DNA of 64,000 nucleotides from Nocardioides insulae DSM 17944. Lineage in GTDB: Bacteria > Actinomycetota > Actinomycetes > Propionibacteriales > Nocardioidaceae. The position numbers and the translations under genes are program-made. The DNA lies in the NCBI RefSeq assembly GCF_000422825.1, contig NZ_AUGU01000013.1, positions 372,001 to 436,000 of the forward strand. Direction: 5' to 3'. Positions within the stretch are counted from its first letter, which is position 1. Each line of letters starts with the position of its first letter. The notes beneath the pieces were generated by a model, which saw only the letters and a list, made by a program, of their open reading frames with translations, did not search any database and was not told the DNA's origin. Shown here one piece after another: positions 1-8,380 of this stretch.

Positions 1-141
1 AGCGTATGGATCCACCCCGGCCACCGCCGCGCGCGGCGGCTCTTCGCGGCCACGGGATTCACCGAGACCGGCCAGGTCACCGAACTGCAGGACGGCGGGC
101 AGCTGGCACAGCTGCTCTGGGAGAGGAACCCCGATGAGTGA
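1..141 (+). CDS. GNAT-family N-acetyltransferase, C-terminal fragment
   Basis: Frame 1 is open from the window edge to a TGA at 139-141, giving the last 46 residues of a protein that begins outside the window. The stretch HRRARRLFAATGFTETG is what the last helix and strand of a GNAT acetyltransferase look like (R..F...GF.ETG). No acetyl-CoA loop is in view, so the substrate cannot be guessed. It overlaps the next gene by 8 bases (ATGAGTGA), so the two are probably translated together. The family call rests on this short tail only. Confidence 0.6.
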   Translation, partial: SVWIHPGHRRARRLFAATGFTETGQVTELQDGGQLAQLLWERNPDE

Positions 142-772
142 ACTGACCTTCGCGAGCCTGGTGGACCGGGCGGCCGGCCATCTGCGGGCACGACCCCCGA
201 TCCCCGCCGCCCCCGACGGGACACTGCGCCTCGCGGCGGTGGCCGTCGTGCTCTTCGAGCAGGACGACGAGGCACGCTACGTGCTGATCCGACGCGCCCG
301 CCGCGGCCGCAACGCCGGCCAGTGGGCCCTCCCCGGCGGCAAGGTCGAGCCCGGTGAGACCCCGCTGGCAGGGGCGCTGCGCGAGGCCGAGGAGGAGGTC
401 GGCCTGCCGGCTGCGGAGGTGCGCGTGCTCGGCGTACTCGACGACTTCCCGACCAAGACCGGCTTCGCGATCACCCCGCTCGTCATCGCCGCGCCCGAGG
501 GCTGGCTGCCCGCTGCGGCGTCCCCGGAGGTCGCCTCGGTCCATACCTTCTCGGTCGACCGGCTGGCGCACGCGCCGGACGTGGTGCGCTGGTCGGACCG
601 GGACCGCGACGGCAGCCCGGTCCCCGAGCCTCTGCTCCAGCTGTACGTCGCCCCCGACACCCGCATCCACGCCCCCACCGGCGCGATCCTGCTCCAGTTC
701 CGCGAGGTCGGCCTGCACGGGCGCGACACCCGGGTCGCCGATCTGACCCAGCCCGCCTTCACCCACCGCTGA
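134..772 (+). CDS. Nudix hydrolase, CoA pyrophosphatase (NudL)-like
   Basis: 212 residues. A full Nudix box is present: G followed by KVEPGE, then seven residues, then REAEEEVGL, which fits GX5EX7REUXEEXGU and supplies the metal-binding glutamates. After the box, LGVLDDFPTKTGFAITPLV resembles the region that sets apart the NudL/CoA-diphosphatase branch, and the length suits that branch. Nudix enzymes hydrolyse nucleoside diphosphates linked to another moiety, here possibly CoA derivatives. The ATG lies inside the end of the upstream acetyltransferase gene, suggesting one operon. Nudix membership is firm; the CoA substrate is inferred. Confidence 0.85.
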   Translation: MSELTFASLVDRAAGHLRARPPIPAAPDGTLRLAAVAVVLFEQDDEARYVLIRRARRGRNAGQWALPGGKVEPGETPLAGALREAEEEVGLPAAEVRVLGVLDDFPTKTGFAITPLVIAAPEGWLPAAASPEVASVHTFSVDRLAHAPDVVRWSDRDRDGSPVPEPLLQLYVAPDTRIHAPTGAILLQFREVGLHGRDTRVADLTQPAFTHR

Positions 773-801
773 CCCCGGGATCCTCGCCCGGGAGGGCCGT
801 G

Positions 802-807
802 CACAAT
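802..807 (+). promoter_or_regulatory. -10 hexamer for leaderless threonine aldolase
   Basis: CACAAT ends 6 bases before the GTG at 814, the spacing expected when transcription starts at the start codon. It favours GTG 814 over the in-frame GTG at 799, whose nearest purine-rich stretch is only 2 bases away. Confidence 0.35.
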
Positions 808-813
808 GGCCTC

Positions 814-1806
814 GTGATCGACCTGCGCTCCGACACCGTGACCCGTCCGACCCAGGCGATGCGGGCGGCGATGGCCGATGCCGAGGTCGGGGACGACGTG
901 TACGGCGAGGATCCGACCGTGCGCGACCTCGAGGGGCGGGTGGCCGGACTGTTCGCCCACGAGGCCGCGCTGTTCACCCCGACCGGTTCGCTGGCCAATG
1001 TGCTCGCGGTGCGCTCGGTCGTCGGGCCGGGCCAGGAGGTCCTCTGCGAGTCGGCTGCCCACATCGCCCGCGCCGAGCTGGGTGCCCACGGCGCTATCAG
1101 CGGCGTGACCATGCGGACCTGGCACCATCCCCGCGGGCAGATCGACCTGGCCCAGATCGGTACCCTGTTCGCGCCCGACCTCGGCCCCTTCTTCGTCCCG
1201 ACCGCCGCGATCGCGGTGGAGAACACCCACAACTTCGCCGGCGGCGCCGTCCTCCCCCTCGACGACCTGCGTGCGCTGCGCGGCTTCGCCGACGAACGGG
1301 AGGTGGCGATCCACCTCGACGGTGCCCGGATCTGGAACGCCCACGTCGCCACCGGCACCCCGCTCGCCGAGTACGGCGCCGTGGCAGACGTGCTCGCCGT
1401 GTGCCTCTCCAAGGGGCTCGGCGCCCCGGTCGGCTCCCTGATGGTCGGGACATCGGAGGCGATCGAGGAGGCCCGGGTCTGGCGCAAACGCCTCGGTGCC
1501 GGGATGCGGCAGGTCGGTGTCCTCGCCGCGGCCGGACTGTACGCGCTCGACCACCACATCGAGCGACTCGCCGACGACCACGCCCACGCGGCCCTGCTCG
1601 CCGAGTCGCTCGGTGTCGACCCCGCCGGGGTGGACACCAACATCGTGGTCGCGGAGCGGTCCGATGCGCCGGCGTACGTCGCTCGCGCCCGCGACGCCGG
1701 GGTGCTGGTCAGCGCGGTCGGCCCCACCACGGTTCGCCTGGTGACCCACCTCGACGTCACCCGCGCGGACGCCGAGGCCGCGGCGCGGATCCTCGCCGGC
1801 CTGTGA
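814..1806 (+). CDS. ltaE: Low-specificity L-threonine aldolase
   Basis: 330 residues of a PLP-dependent fold-type I beta-eliminating lyase. It opens with VIDLRSDTVTRPT, the typical N-terminus of bacterial threonine aldolases, and has the cofactor lysine in VCLSKGLGAPVGS. The reaction cleaves L-threonine or L-allo-threonine to glycine and acetaldehyde in the cytosol. GTG 814 is chosen because the family begins almost directly with DLRSDT and a -10-like hexamer sits 6 bases upstream; GTG 799 would add five residues. It is convergent with aroG across a hairpin terminator. Family assignment is strong; which threonine isomer is preferred cannot be read from sequence. Confidence 0.88.
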   Translation: MIDLRSDTVTRPTQAMRAAMADAEVGDDVYGEDPTVRDLEGRVAGLFAHEAALFTPTGSLANVLAVRSVVGPGQEVLCESAAHIARAELGAHGAISGVTMRTWHHPRGQIDLAQIGTLFAPDLGPFFVPTAAIAVENTHNFAGGAVLPLDDLRALRGFADEREVAIHLDGARIWNAHVATGTPLAEYGAVADVLAVCLSKGLGAPVGSLMVGTSEAIEEARVWRKRLGAGMRQVGVLAAAGLYALDHHIERLADDHAHAALLAESLGVDPAGVDTNIVVAERSDAPAYVARARDAGVLVSAVGPTTVRLVTHLDVTRADAEAAARILAGL

Positions 1807-1849
1807 GCCGGTCGGGCCGAACGACCAGCCCCAGCCACCGGTGAATCAC

Positions 1850-1889
1850 CCGCGGCGGCCCACCCCGGAACAGGGGCGAGCCGCCGCGG
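1850..1889. terminator. Bidirectional hairpin terminator between ltaE and aroG
   Basis: CCGCGGCGGC (1850-1859) pairs perfectly with GCCGCCGCGG (1880-1889). The 20-base loop contains a further CCCC/GGGG pairing. It lies between two convergent genes and has no T run. Confidence 0.6.
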
Positions 1890-1907
1890 CGGAAAGGGTG
1901 GTGAGGC

Positions 1908-3245
1908 TCAGGCCTTGCTCAGCATGTCGGCGACGAGGAAGGCCATCTCGAGCGACTGGACCCGGTTGAGGCGCGGGTCGCAGGTGGACTCGTAGCGGTG
2001 GGCGAGGTCGGCGTCGGTGAGTTCCTCCCCGCCGCCGAGGCACTCGGTGACGTTGTCGCCGGTCAGTTCGACGTGCAGGCCGCCGGGCCAGGTGCCGAGG
2101 GCGCGGTGGACGTCGAAGAAGCCCTGCACCTCCTCGAGCACGTCGTCGAAGCGACGGGTCTTGTAGCCCGAGGACGCCTCGAAGGTGTTCCCGTGCATGG
2201 GGTCGCAGATCCAGGCGACGTTGACCCCCTCGGCCGTGACCTTCTCCAGGACCGGCTTGAGCCCGTCCCGGATCTTGCCGGCACCGAAGCGGGTGATGAA
2301 GGTGAGCCGGCCGGGCTCGTTGTGCGGGTTCAGCTTGGCCGCCAGGGCGAGGGCGTCATCGGGGGTCGTGCTCGGACCCAGCTTGACGCCGATCGGGTTG
2401 TGGATCTTGGAGAAGAACTCCACGTGGGCGCCGTCCAGCTGTCGGGTGCGCTCGCCGATCCAGACGAAGTGGGCCGAGACGTCGTACGGCTTGTCCGTGC
2501 GGCTGTCGATCCGGGTGAGGGCGTGGTCGTACTCCATCACCAGTGCCTCGTGGCTGGAGTAGAAGTCGACGCCGTGGAACTCGGCGGGGTCGGCGCCGAT
2601 CGCCTTCATGAAGGTCAGCGCCCGGTCGATCTCGCCGGCCAGTCGCTCGTACTTGGCACCGAAGGGCGAGCCGGAGACGAAGTCGGTGTTCCAGGTGTGC
2701 ACCTGGCGCAGGTCGGCGTAACCGCCGGTGGTGAAGGCGCGCACGAGGTTCAGCGTGGAGGCGGAGGCGTGGTAGACGTCCAGCAGCCGCTGCGGGTCGG
2801 GGATGCGTGCCTCGGGGGTGAAGTCGAAGCCGTTGACCGCATCGCCGCGGTACGCCGGCAGGGTCACCCCGTCGCGGGTCTCGGTGTCCTTGGAGCGGGG
2901 CTTGGCGTACTGCCCGGCCAGCCGACCGATCTTCACGACCGGGACCGAGGCGGCGTAGGTCAGCACGACCGCCATCTGCAGCAGGACCCGCAGCTTGGCG
3001 CGGACGTTGTCCGCCGTCGCCCCGTCGAGGGTCTCGGCGCAGTCCCCGCCCTGGAGGATGAACGACTCGCCGCGCGTGACGGCGGCGATCTTGGCGCGCA
3101 GGTCGTCGGCCTCCCCGGCAAAGACCAGCGGCGGTTTCGCGCTGAGCTGGGCCACGACCTTGTCCAGGGCGGCCCGGTCGGGGTAGGTCGGCTGCTGCGC
3201 CGCGCCGAGTGCGTGCAGCTCGGACAGGCTGGGGACGGTGCTCAC
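1908..3245 (-). CDS. aroG: Class II 3-deoxy-7-phosphoheptulonate synthase (DAHP synthase)
   Basis: 445 residues, full length for the plant-like class II DAHP synthases used by actinobacteria. It carries FILQGGDCAET near residue 75, a KIGRLAGQYAKPRS segment that binds phosphoenolpyruvate, and WICDPMHGNT in the C-terminal half. It condenses PEP and erythrose-4-phosphate in the first step of the shikimate pathway. The start is GTG with TACCCT 6 bases upstream, so the transcript is probably leaderless. In M. tuberculosis the class II gene is Rv2178c and is inhibited by aromatic amino acids together with chorismate mutase; whether that applies here is unknown. The upstream neighbour pfkA is on the same strand. 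Confidence 0.95.
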   Translation of the reverse strand: MSTVPSLSELHALGAAQQPTYPDRAALDKVVAQLSAKPPLVFAGEADDLRAKIAAVTRGESFILQGGDCAETLDGATADNVRAKLRVLLQMAVVLTYAASVPVVKIGRLAGQYAKPRSKDTETRDGVTLPAYRGDAVNGFDFTPEARIPDPQRLLDVYHASASTLNLVRAFTTGGYADLRQVHTWNTDFVSGSPFGAKYERLAGEIDRALTFMKAIGADPAEFHGVDFYSSHEALVMEYDHALTRIDSRTDKPYDVSAHFVWIGERTRQLDGAHVEFFSKIHNPIGVKLGPSTTPDDALALAAKLNPHNEPGRLTFITRFGAGKIRDGLKPVLEKVTAEGVNVAWICDPMHGNTFEASSGYKTRRFDDVLEEVQGFFDVHRALGTWPGGLHVELTGDNVTECLGGGEELTDADLAHRYESTCDPRLNRVQSLEMAFLVADMLSKA

Positions 3246-3251
3246 CCCAGT

Positions 3252-3257
3252 AGGGTA
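3252..3257 (-). promoter_or_regulatory. -10 hexamer of aroG
   Basis: On the minus strand this reads TACCCT and ends 6 bases before the GTG of aroG, matching the leaderless pattern seen at many genes here. Confidence 0.5.
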
Positions 3258-3293
3258 CGTGCCGCCCGCCTCTCCACGCCCGTTGTCGCACGA

Positions 3294-3321
3294 GGCGAGA
3301 CGGCCCCCTCTCGGTCTCGCC
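3294..3321 (-). terminator. Hairpin terminator after pfkA
   Basis: GGCGAGAC (3294-3301) pairs with GTCTCGCC (3314-3321) across a 12-base loop, about 40 bases past the pfkA stop and before the aroG promoter. There is no U tract. Confidence 0.45.
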
Positions 3322-3360
3322 GGCTGCCGCGGTCCCGGTTCGCTCGCCGCCGGGGTGAGG

Positions 3361-4389
3361 TCAGCCGAACAGCGCTCGTGCCTCGGCGTACTCCTCGGGG
3401 GAGACCACCTTCAACCGGCCGGTCGCCTCGCCCAGCGGCACAGTGAGGATCCTGGTGCCGCGCAGGGCAGTCATGATGCCGGTCTCCCCCGCCACCAGGC
3501 CGTCGATCGCGCGAAGCCCGAGCCGGGTCGCCAGCCAGCGGTCGAACGCCGTCGGAGCACCGCCGCGCTGCAGGTGGCCCAGGACGACTGAGCGGGTCTC
3601 CACCCCGGTGCGCTGCTCGACCTCACCGGCCAGCCGGTCCCCGATGCCACCCAGGCGGACGTGCCCGAAGGCGTCCTCACCCTGTTCCAGGAGCACCATT
3701 CCGGAACCGTCCGCGGGCATCGCTCCCTCCGAGGCGACGAGGATCGAGGCCCGACCGGCCGCACTCCGGGAGGCGACCAGGTCGCAGACCTCGTCCAACT
3801 CGAAGGGGAACTCCGGCAGCAGAGTCGCTGTCGCACCCCCCGCGATCCCGGTGTGGAGCGCGATCCAACCCGCGTGCCTGCCCATCACCTCGACCACCAG
3901 GGCACGGTGGTGGGACTCGGCCGTGGTGCGGAGCCGGTCGACCGCCTCGGTCGCGATCGTGACCGCGCTGTCGAAGCCGAAGGTGAAGTCGGTGCCGGAC
4001 AGGTCGTTGTCGATCGTCTTGGGTACGCCGACCACGGGCAGCCCGTCCGCGGCCAGGGCGGTCGCCACTCCCAGGGTGTCCTCACCGCCGATCGCGATCA
4101 GAGCGTCGACGCCGTCACCGCTGAGGGTCTCGCGGATCCGGCGGAGGCCGTCATCGAGTGCGAGCGGGTTGGTGCGACTGCTGCCCAGGATGGTGCCGCC
4201 GGTCGCGAGGATGGGCGCGGTCACGCCGGGGTCGAGCGTCATGGTGAGCCCCTCGAGCGGCCCCTTCCAACCGTCCCGGTAGCCCACGAACTGCGCACCG
4301 TGTTCCCGCGCGCCACGCTGGACGACGGCACGGATCACGGCGTTGAGGCCGGGACAGTCACCGCCTCCGGTGAGTACTCCCACCCGCAT
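3361..4389 (-). CDS. pfkA: 6-phosphofructokinase, group III, probably PPi-dependent
   Basis: 342 residues. The phosphate-donor loop reads GGGDCPGLN at 8-16. The decisive residues are GGEDT at 101-105 (Asp104) and PKTIDNDL at 123-130 (Lys124). In E. coli ATP-PFK the equivalents are Gly104 and Gly124; Asp104 plus Lys124 is the pair known from pyrophosphate-dependent enzymes such as that of Amycolatopsis, where Asp blocks the ATP alpha-phosphate site. It phosphorylates fructose-6-phosphate, possibly reversibly with PPi. The ATG at 4389 follows a GGGAGGGGT ribosome-binding site; the open frame runs 374 residues further upstream without domain content. PFK identity is firm, donor use is inferred. 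Confidence 0.93.
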   Translation of the reverse strand: MRVGVLTGGGDCPGLNAVIRAVVQRGAREHGAQFVGYRDGWKGPLEGLTMTLDPGVTAPILATGGTILGSSRTNPLALDDGLRRIRETLSGDGVDALIAIGGEDTLGVATALAADGLPVVGVPKTIDNDLSGTDFTFGFDSAVTIATEAVDRLRTTAESHHRALVVEVMGRHAGWIALHTGIAGGATATLLPEFPFELDEVCDLVASRSAAGRASILVASEGAMPADGSGMVLLEQGEDAFGHVRLGGIGDRLAGEVEQRTGVETRSVVLGHLQRGGAPTAFDRWLATRLGLRAIDGLVAGETGIMTALRGTRILTVPLGEATGRLKVVSPEEYAEARALFG

Positions 4390-4562
4390 GGACCCCTCCC
4401 ACCCGCTCGACGGCGTGACGCACCTCACTCCACCTTCGCCAACCAGGAGCCGGCAGACAAGGCGCCGTCCGCATCCGTCCGGATGGCGAGCAGGGCAGGT
4501 CTCCGCTGGTGGTCGGGCGACATGGCCGGAGACTCGCACGCCCGACGGACGCGAAACCTCAC

Positions 4563-4568
4563 TAAGGT
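4563..4568 (+). promoter_or_regulatory. -10 hexamer of the DUF1028-glpK pair
   Basis: TAAGGT ends 7 bases before the ATG at 4576, so a leaderless transcript is likely. The 186-base gap to the divergent pfkA holds both promoters. Confidence 0.45.
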
Positions 4569-4575
4569 CGCCTCC

Positions 4576-5406
4576 ATGACCTTCTCGATCGTGGCCCGCT
4601 CCGACGACGGATCCGGGGAGGACGCGTCCTGGGGCGTGGCGGTGGCCTCCAAGTTCCTGGCGGTGGGCTCGATGGTGCCCGCCGCGGTGGCCGGCGTAGG
4701 GGCGATCGCCACCCAGGCCGACGCCAACGTCGCCTACAAGGGCCTCGCGCTCGCCCACCTCGACGACGGGGCCACCGCGCCGGTCGCCTTGGACCGACTC
4801 CTGGAGGAGGACGCGGGCCGCGACCGGCGACAGGTCGGGATCGTGGACGTCGACGGCACCGCGGCCAGCCACACCGGCCGGGCCTGCATGCACTGGGCGG
4901 GCGGGGTGACCGGGCCCGGCTATGCCGTCCAGGGCAACATCCTGGCCGGCCCCGAGGTGGTGGCCGAGATGGAGCGCGCCTTCCTCGCCTCCGACCCGGG
5001 TCTCCCCCTGGCGCAGCGACTGCTCGCCGCGCTCGCCGCCGGCGACGCCGCCGGCGGCGACCTCCGCGGCCGGCAGAGCGCCGCCCTCCTGGTGGTGCGG
5101 GAGGAGGCCGGGTACGGCGGGCTCGACGACCTCGCCGTCGACCTGCGCGTCGATGACCACGCCGACCCGGTCGCCGAACTGGGTCGCCTGCTGGCGCTGA
5201 ACCAGCTCTATCTCACCGCCTCGACCGAGGAGGAGAAGGTGCCGGTCACCCCGGATCTGGAGTCCGAACTGACCGCGTTCGCCGCCACCCGCGGCTTCCC
5301 CGACTTCCTGTCCTGGGTGGGCACCGAGAACTACGAGATGCGGGTCGCCATGGACCTCTCCTGGATCGACCGCCGCATCCTCGAGATCGTGCGGGTCGGA
5401 CGATGA
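4576..5406 (+). CDS. DUF1028 family protein (putative Ntn-type hydrolase)
   Basis: 276 residues. The N-terminus MTFSIVARSDDGS...WGVAVASKFLAVG...ATQADANVAYK and the later GPGYAVQGNIL are hallmarks of the DUF1028 family (Pfam), whose biochemical function is not settled; it is usually placed near N-terminal-nucleophile hydrolases. No signal peptide or membrane segment is seen, so it is cytosolic. The start is ATG 4576, where the family begins and a -10 box lies 7 bases upstream, although the frame stays open for over 900 bases further. Its stop overlaps the glycerol kinase start by 4 bases (ATGA), so the two proteins are made together. The substrate is unknown. Confidence 0.8.
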   Translation: MTFSIVARSDDGSGEDASWGVAVASKFLAVGSMVPAAVAGVGAIATQADANVAYKGLALAHLDDGATAPVALDRLLEEDAGRDRRQVGIVDVDGTAASHTGRACMHWAGGVTGPGYAVQGNILAGPEVVAEMERAFLASDPGLPLAQRLLAALAAGDAAGGDLRGRQSAALLVVREEAGYGGLDDLAVDLRVDDHADPVAELGRLLALNQLYLTASTEEEKVPVTPDLESELTAFAATRGFPDFLSWVGTENYEMRVAMDLSWIDRRILEIVRVGR

Positions 5407-6872
5407 GCGCTGGGGCAGTCCTCGCCATCGACGCCGGCACCACCGGCGTGACCGCTCTCGTGGTCGCCTCCGACGGCGCCATCGCGGCCCGCGGCTACCA
5501 GGAGTTCCCACAGCACTTCCCGCAACCGGGCTGGGTCGAGCACACGCCGGAGGGGATCTGGCTGGCCACCCTGGAGGCGGTCCGCCAGGTGCTCAAGGGG
5601 TACGCCGGCCCGCGGATCCTCGCCCTCGGCCTCACCAACCAGCGCGAGACCGTCGTGTTGTGGGACCGCGAGACCCTCGGCTCCCCACGCCGGGCGATCG
5701 TGTGGCAGGACCGCCGCACCGCGTCGTACTGCTCGGCGATGAGCGCCCACGAGGAACGGGTCAGGGAGCTCACCGGGCTGCGCATCGACCCCTACTTCTC
5801 GGCCACCAAGTTCGCCTGGATCGCCGAGCACGAACCGCACACCTGGGCGCTGGTGGAGAGCGGCCGGTACGCCGTCGGCACCGTCGACTCCTACCTGATC
5901 GCCCGGATGACCCGCGGGGTCTGGCACGTCACCGACGTCTCGAACGCCTCCCGCACCCTGCTGATGGATCTCTCCACCGGCGAGTGGTCACCCGAACTGT
6001 GCGGGTTGTTCGGGGTGCCCACGGACGCGTTGCCCGAACTGGTGCCCAACTGGGGCGAGGTCGCACGCACCGACCCGCGGTCCTTCCTCGACCTCGACCT
6101 CCCGATCGCGGGGATCGCCGGCGACCAGCAGGCGGCCCTGTTCGGGCAGACCTGTTTCGAACCGGGCGAGGTGAAGTGCACCTACGGCACCGGCTCGTTC
6201 ATCCTCACCAACACCGGCAACGAGATCGAGCGCTCCGAGGCGGGCATGCTCTCCACCGCCGCGTGGCGCTCCCCCGACGGCGAGCTCACCTATGCCCTCG
6301 AGGGCTCGATCTTCGTCACCGGGGCCGCCGTGCAGTGGCTGCGCGACGGTCTCCAGATCATCGGGGCCGCCCCCGAGACCGAGGCGATCGCCCGCACCGT
6401 CTCCTCCAGCGAGGGCGTCGTCTTCGTGCCCGCCCTGACCGGTCTGGGTGCCCCCCACTGGGACCCCGACGCCCGCGGCACGATCCTCGGCATCACCCGC
6501 GGCACCACCCGGGCGCACCTGGTCCGTGCCACCCTGGACGCGATCGCCTTCGAGGTGCGGGACGTCCTGGAGACGATGCCGGCCCTGACCAGCTTGCGGG
6601 TCGACGGCGGTGCAGCCGCCAACGACCTGCTCTGTCAGCTCCAGGCGGACCAGCTCGGCGTCGAGGTCCAGCGGCCGACGTACGTCGAGACCACCGGCCT
6701 CGGCGCCGCGTTCCTCGCCGGTCTCGGCACCGGCGTCTGGGACTCCACCGCCGCCCTCCGCGAGACCTGGGCGGTCGATCGCACCTTCACCCCGACCACC
6801 GACCGGTCCGCGGCGGACGCCGACTACGCCCGCTGGACCGGCGCTGTCGCTCGCTCCCGCGGTTGGGCCTGA
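5403..6872 (+). CDS. glpK: Glycerol kinase
   Basis: 489 residues, the usual FGGY-kinase length. It has the N-terminal phosphate loop AIDAGTTGVT, the substrate region GLTNQRETVVLWDRET followed by VWQDRRTA, and the C-terminal FGGY-type segment around LRVDGGAAANDLLCQLQAD. It transfers the ATP gamma-phosphate to glycerol, feeding sn-glycerol-3-phosphate to glycolysis or lipid synthesis. The first residues of FGGY sugar kinases are similar, but GWVEHTPEGIW and GDQQAALFGQ point to glycerol kinase. No glpF or glpD is adjacent; instead it is coupled to a DUF1028 protein. Confidence 0.93.
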   Translation: MSAGAVLAIDAGTTGVTALVVASDGAIAARGYQEFPQHFPQPGWVEHTPEGIWLATLEAVRQVLKGYAGPRILALGLTNQRETVVLWDRETLGSPRRAIVWQDRRTASYCSAMSAHEERVRELTGLRIDPYFSATKFAWIAEHEPHTWALVESGRYAVGTVDSYLIARMTRGVWHVTDVSNASRTLLMDLSTGEWSPELCGLFGVPTDALPELVPNWGEVARTDPRSFLDLDLPIAGIAGDQQAALFGQTCFEPGEVKCTYGTGSFILTNTGNEIERSEAGMLSTAAWRSPDGELTYALEGSIFVTGAAVQWLRDGLQIIGAAPETEAIARTVSSSEGVVFVPALTGLGAPHWDPDARGTILGITRGTTRAHLVRATLDAIAFEVRDVLETMPALTSLRVDGGAAANDLLCQLQADQLGVEVQRPTYVETTGLGAAFLAGLGTGVWDSTAALRETWAVDRTFTPTTDRSAADADYARWTGAVARSRGWA

Positions 6873-6968
6873 CCCCCTGCGGCCCTGCGCTCGTGCCGCC
6901 GACCCCGGGTCGAGAGGCTCAGCGGCCCGGATCGTCCCTGGTCACCTCCCACCCGACGGCGGCCGAGG

Positions 6969-7874
6969 TCAGCCGAGGAGGGTGTCGAGGTCGGCGGCGG
7001 CTCGGCGGTGACGGGCGGTGGCGCTGCGGTGGGCGGTGTCGGCCTCGGTGCGGGCGGACTCGGCCTCGGTGAGCCGGGCACCGACCTGTTCGGCGTCGGC
7101 CTCCAGAGCGACGAGCCGACGACGCAGTTCGTCGAGTTCGGACTGCACCTGCAGATGCTCGGCCTGGACCTCCTCGACGCGGGCGACCGCGCTGGTGCGC
7201 TCCTCCTCGGCGCCGGCCAGGGCCTGCTCGGCGTCCGCGAGCTCGGCGCGCGCCGCCTCGACCTCGGCCTGGTCGGGACCCGCGTCGGCCGGAGCGTCGG
7301 GTACGGCGTGCAGGGACGGCGGGTCCGGCCGCACGGGAGCCGCCACGTGACCCAGCGCGCCGGGCAGGGCGACGGCGGCGGTGACCTCGACGGCGTCCAC
7401 CCCGGTCGCGGCGAGGGTGCTGACCAGCAGTCCGCTGCGGACGGCGCCGGCCGCACCCTCATCGATCATCGCGGCGGTGAGGGTGGCCTCGACCTGGTCG
7501 GCGACCGCGGGGGTGACCCTGAGCCCGTGCTCCCGGGCGAGCGCCCTGGCCCGGGTGGTGACGGCGGCGGTGAGCTGGCGGCGCTGCCGGGTGAGCTGCC
7601 GTAGCTGACCGGCGTCCATCCCGGCGCTGGCCTCGCGGAGCGCCTCGCCCACGATCAGGATCTGGTCGACCTGCTCGGTCTCGTGACGCACCAGCAGGTC
7701 GACCACCCAGGCGGCGGTGGACGGCTTGCGCAGCCGCTTCACCACCGGTCCCTCGGGCGTGCCCTTGAGCTCCCTGGCCCGGGCATCGCGCGCGGGCGTG
7801 AACTCCGCCAGCGGCAGTCCGTACAGTTCCTCGGCGACCCGCAGCACCGTCCCCTGGTCGGGCTCCTCGCTCAC
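6969..7874 (-). CDS. Hypothetical coiled-coil protein
   Basis: 301 residues, not assigned to a named family. Residues about 1-190 are mostly helical, with KGTPEGPVVKRLRKPSTAAWVVD as a recognisable element near residue 40. From about residue 205 there is a long Ala/Glu-rich heptad stretch (LADAEQALAGAEEERTSAVA and onward) to the end, consistent with a coiled coil. No signal peptide or membrane segment. The GTG start at 7874 overlaps the stop of the upstream flavin-reductase-like gene by 4 bases (GTGA); longer frames upstream only shadow that gene. It probably belongs to a plsC-flavin reductase-coiled-coil operon, with no function suggested. Confidence 0.7.
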   Translation of the reverse strand: MSEEPDQGTVLRVAEELYGLPLAEFTPARDARARELKGTPEGPVVKRLRKPSTAAWVVDLLVRHETEQVDQILIVGEALREASAGMDAGQLRQLTRQRRQLTAAVTTRARALAREHGLRVTPAVADQVEATLTAAMIDEGAAGAVRSGLLVSTLAATGVDAVEVTAAVALPGALGHVAAPVRPDPPSLHAVPDAPADAGPDQAEVEAARAELADAEQALAGAEEERTSAVARVEEVQAEHLQVQSELDELRRRLVALEADAEQVGARLTEAESARTEADTAHRSATARHRRAAADLDTLLG

Positions 7875-8368
7875 CGGACGTACCTGCCTCGCCGGTGTTC
7901 CAGGGGCGCGTCGTCCTCCCCCACCTCCACCTGCTCGATCACCGCCGTGACCAGCAGCGACCAGCCCACCGGTCTGGTCTCCTCCACACGTACGCCGGCC
8001 CAGGTGGTCGCCTCGACCGGCCGCGGGCCCCAGCGGGTCTGCTCGAACCGGCCGGCACGGAACGGACCGCCCGGGGACGGGGCGGTGCCGGCGAACACCT
8101 CGGCGAGGTCGCGGTGCGGCCAGCGCAGCAACGCGACCAGGGCGGTGCCGGTGTCCTCGAGCCGTAGGGCCAGGTCGCTGTCCGGGTCGATGAGCCCCAG
8201 GACCCGGGCGGGCTCGCCGGTCGCAACCATCAGGCTGGAGACGGTGAGACCGGCCCGGTCGCCGGTCCCGCCGGTGGTCCACAGGGAGACCGCACCGCCG
8301 AGTCGTCCGCGCAACCGGCGGACCGGGTCGTCGGGGGTGGGGAAGGGGTGCCCCGCGTGGATCGTCAC
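7871..8368 (-). CDS. Flavin reductase-like domain protein
   Basis: 165 residues. RLRGRLGGAVSLWTT...GLTVSSLMVATGEPARVLGLIDPDSDLA has the order of elements seen in flavin reductase-like (FMN-binding split-barrel) proteins: a GLTVSS segment followed by a strand ending near a D..S/D pair. Members reduce flavins or carry FMN for a partner oxygenase. The protein is short for this family and keeps only part of the usual motifs, so the catalytic role is open. It starts at a GTG 12 bases after the acyltransferase stop and overlaps the next gene by 4 bases, implying one transcript of three genes. Confidence 0.65.
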   Translation of the reverse strand: MTIHAGHPFPTPDDPVRRLRGRLGGAVSLWTTGGTGDRAGLTVSSLMVATGEPARVLGLIDPDSDLALRLEDTGTALVALLRWPHRDLAEVFAGTAPSPGGPFRAGRFEQTRWGPRPVEATTWAGVRVEETRPVGWSLLVTAVIEQVEVGEDDAPLEHRRGRYVR

Positions 8369-8380
8369 GCCGGTCCCGGA

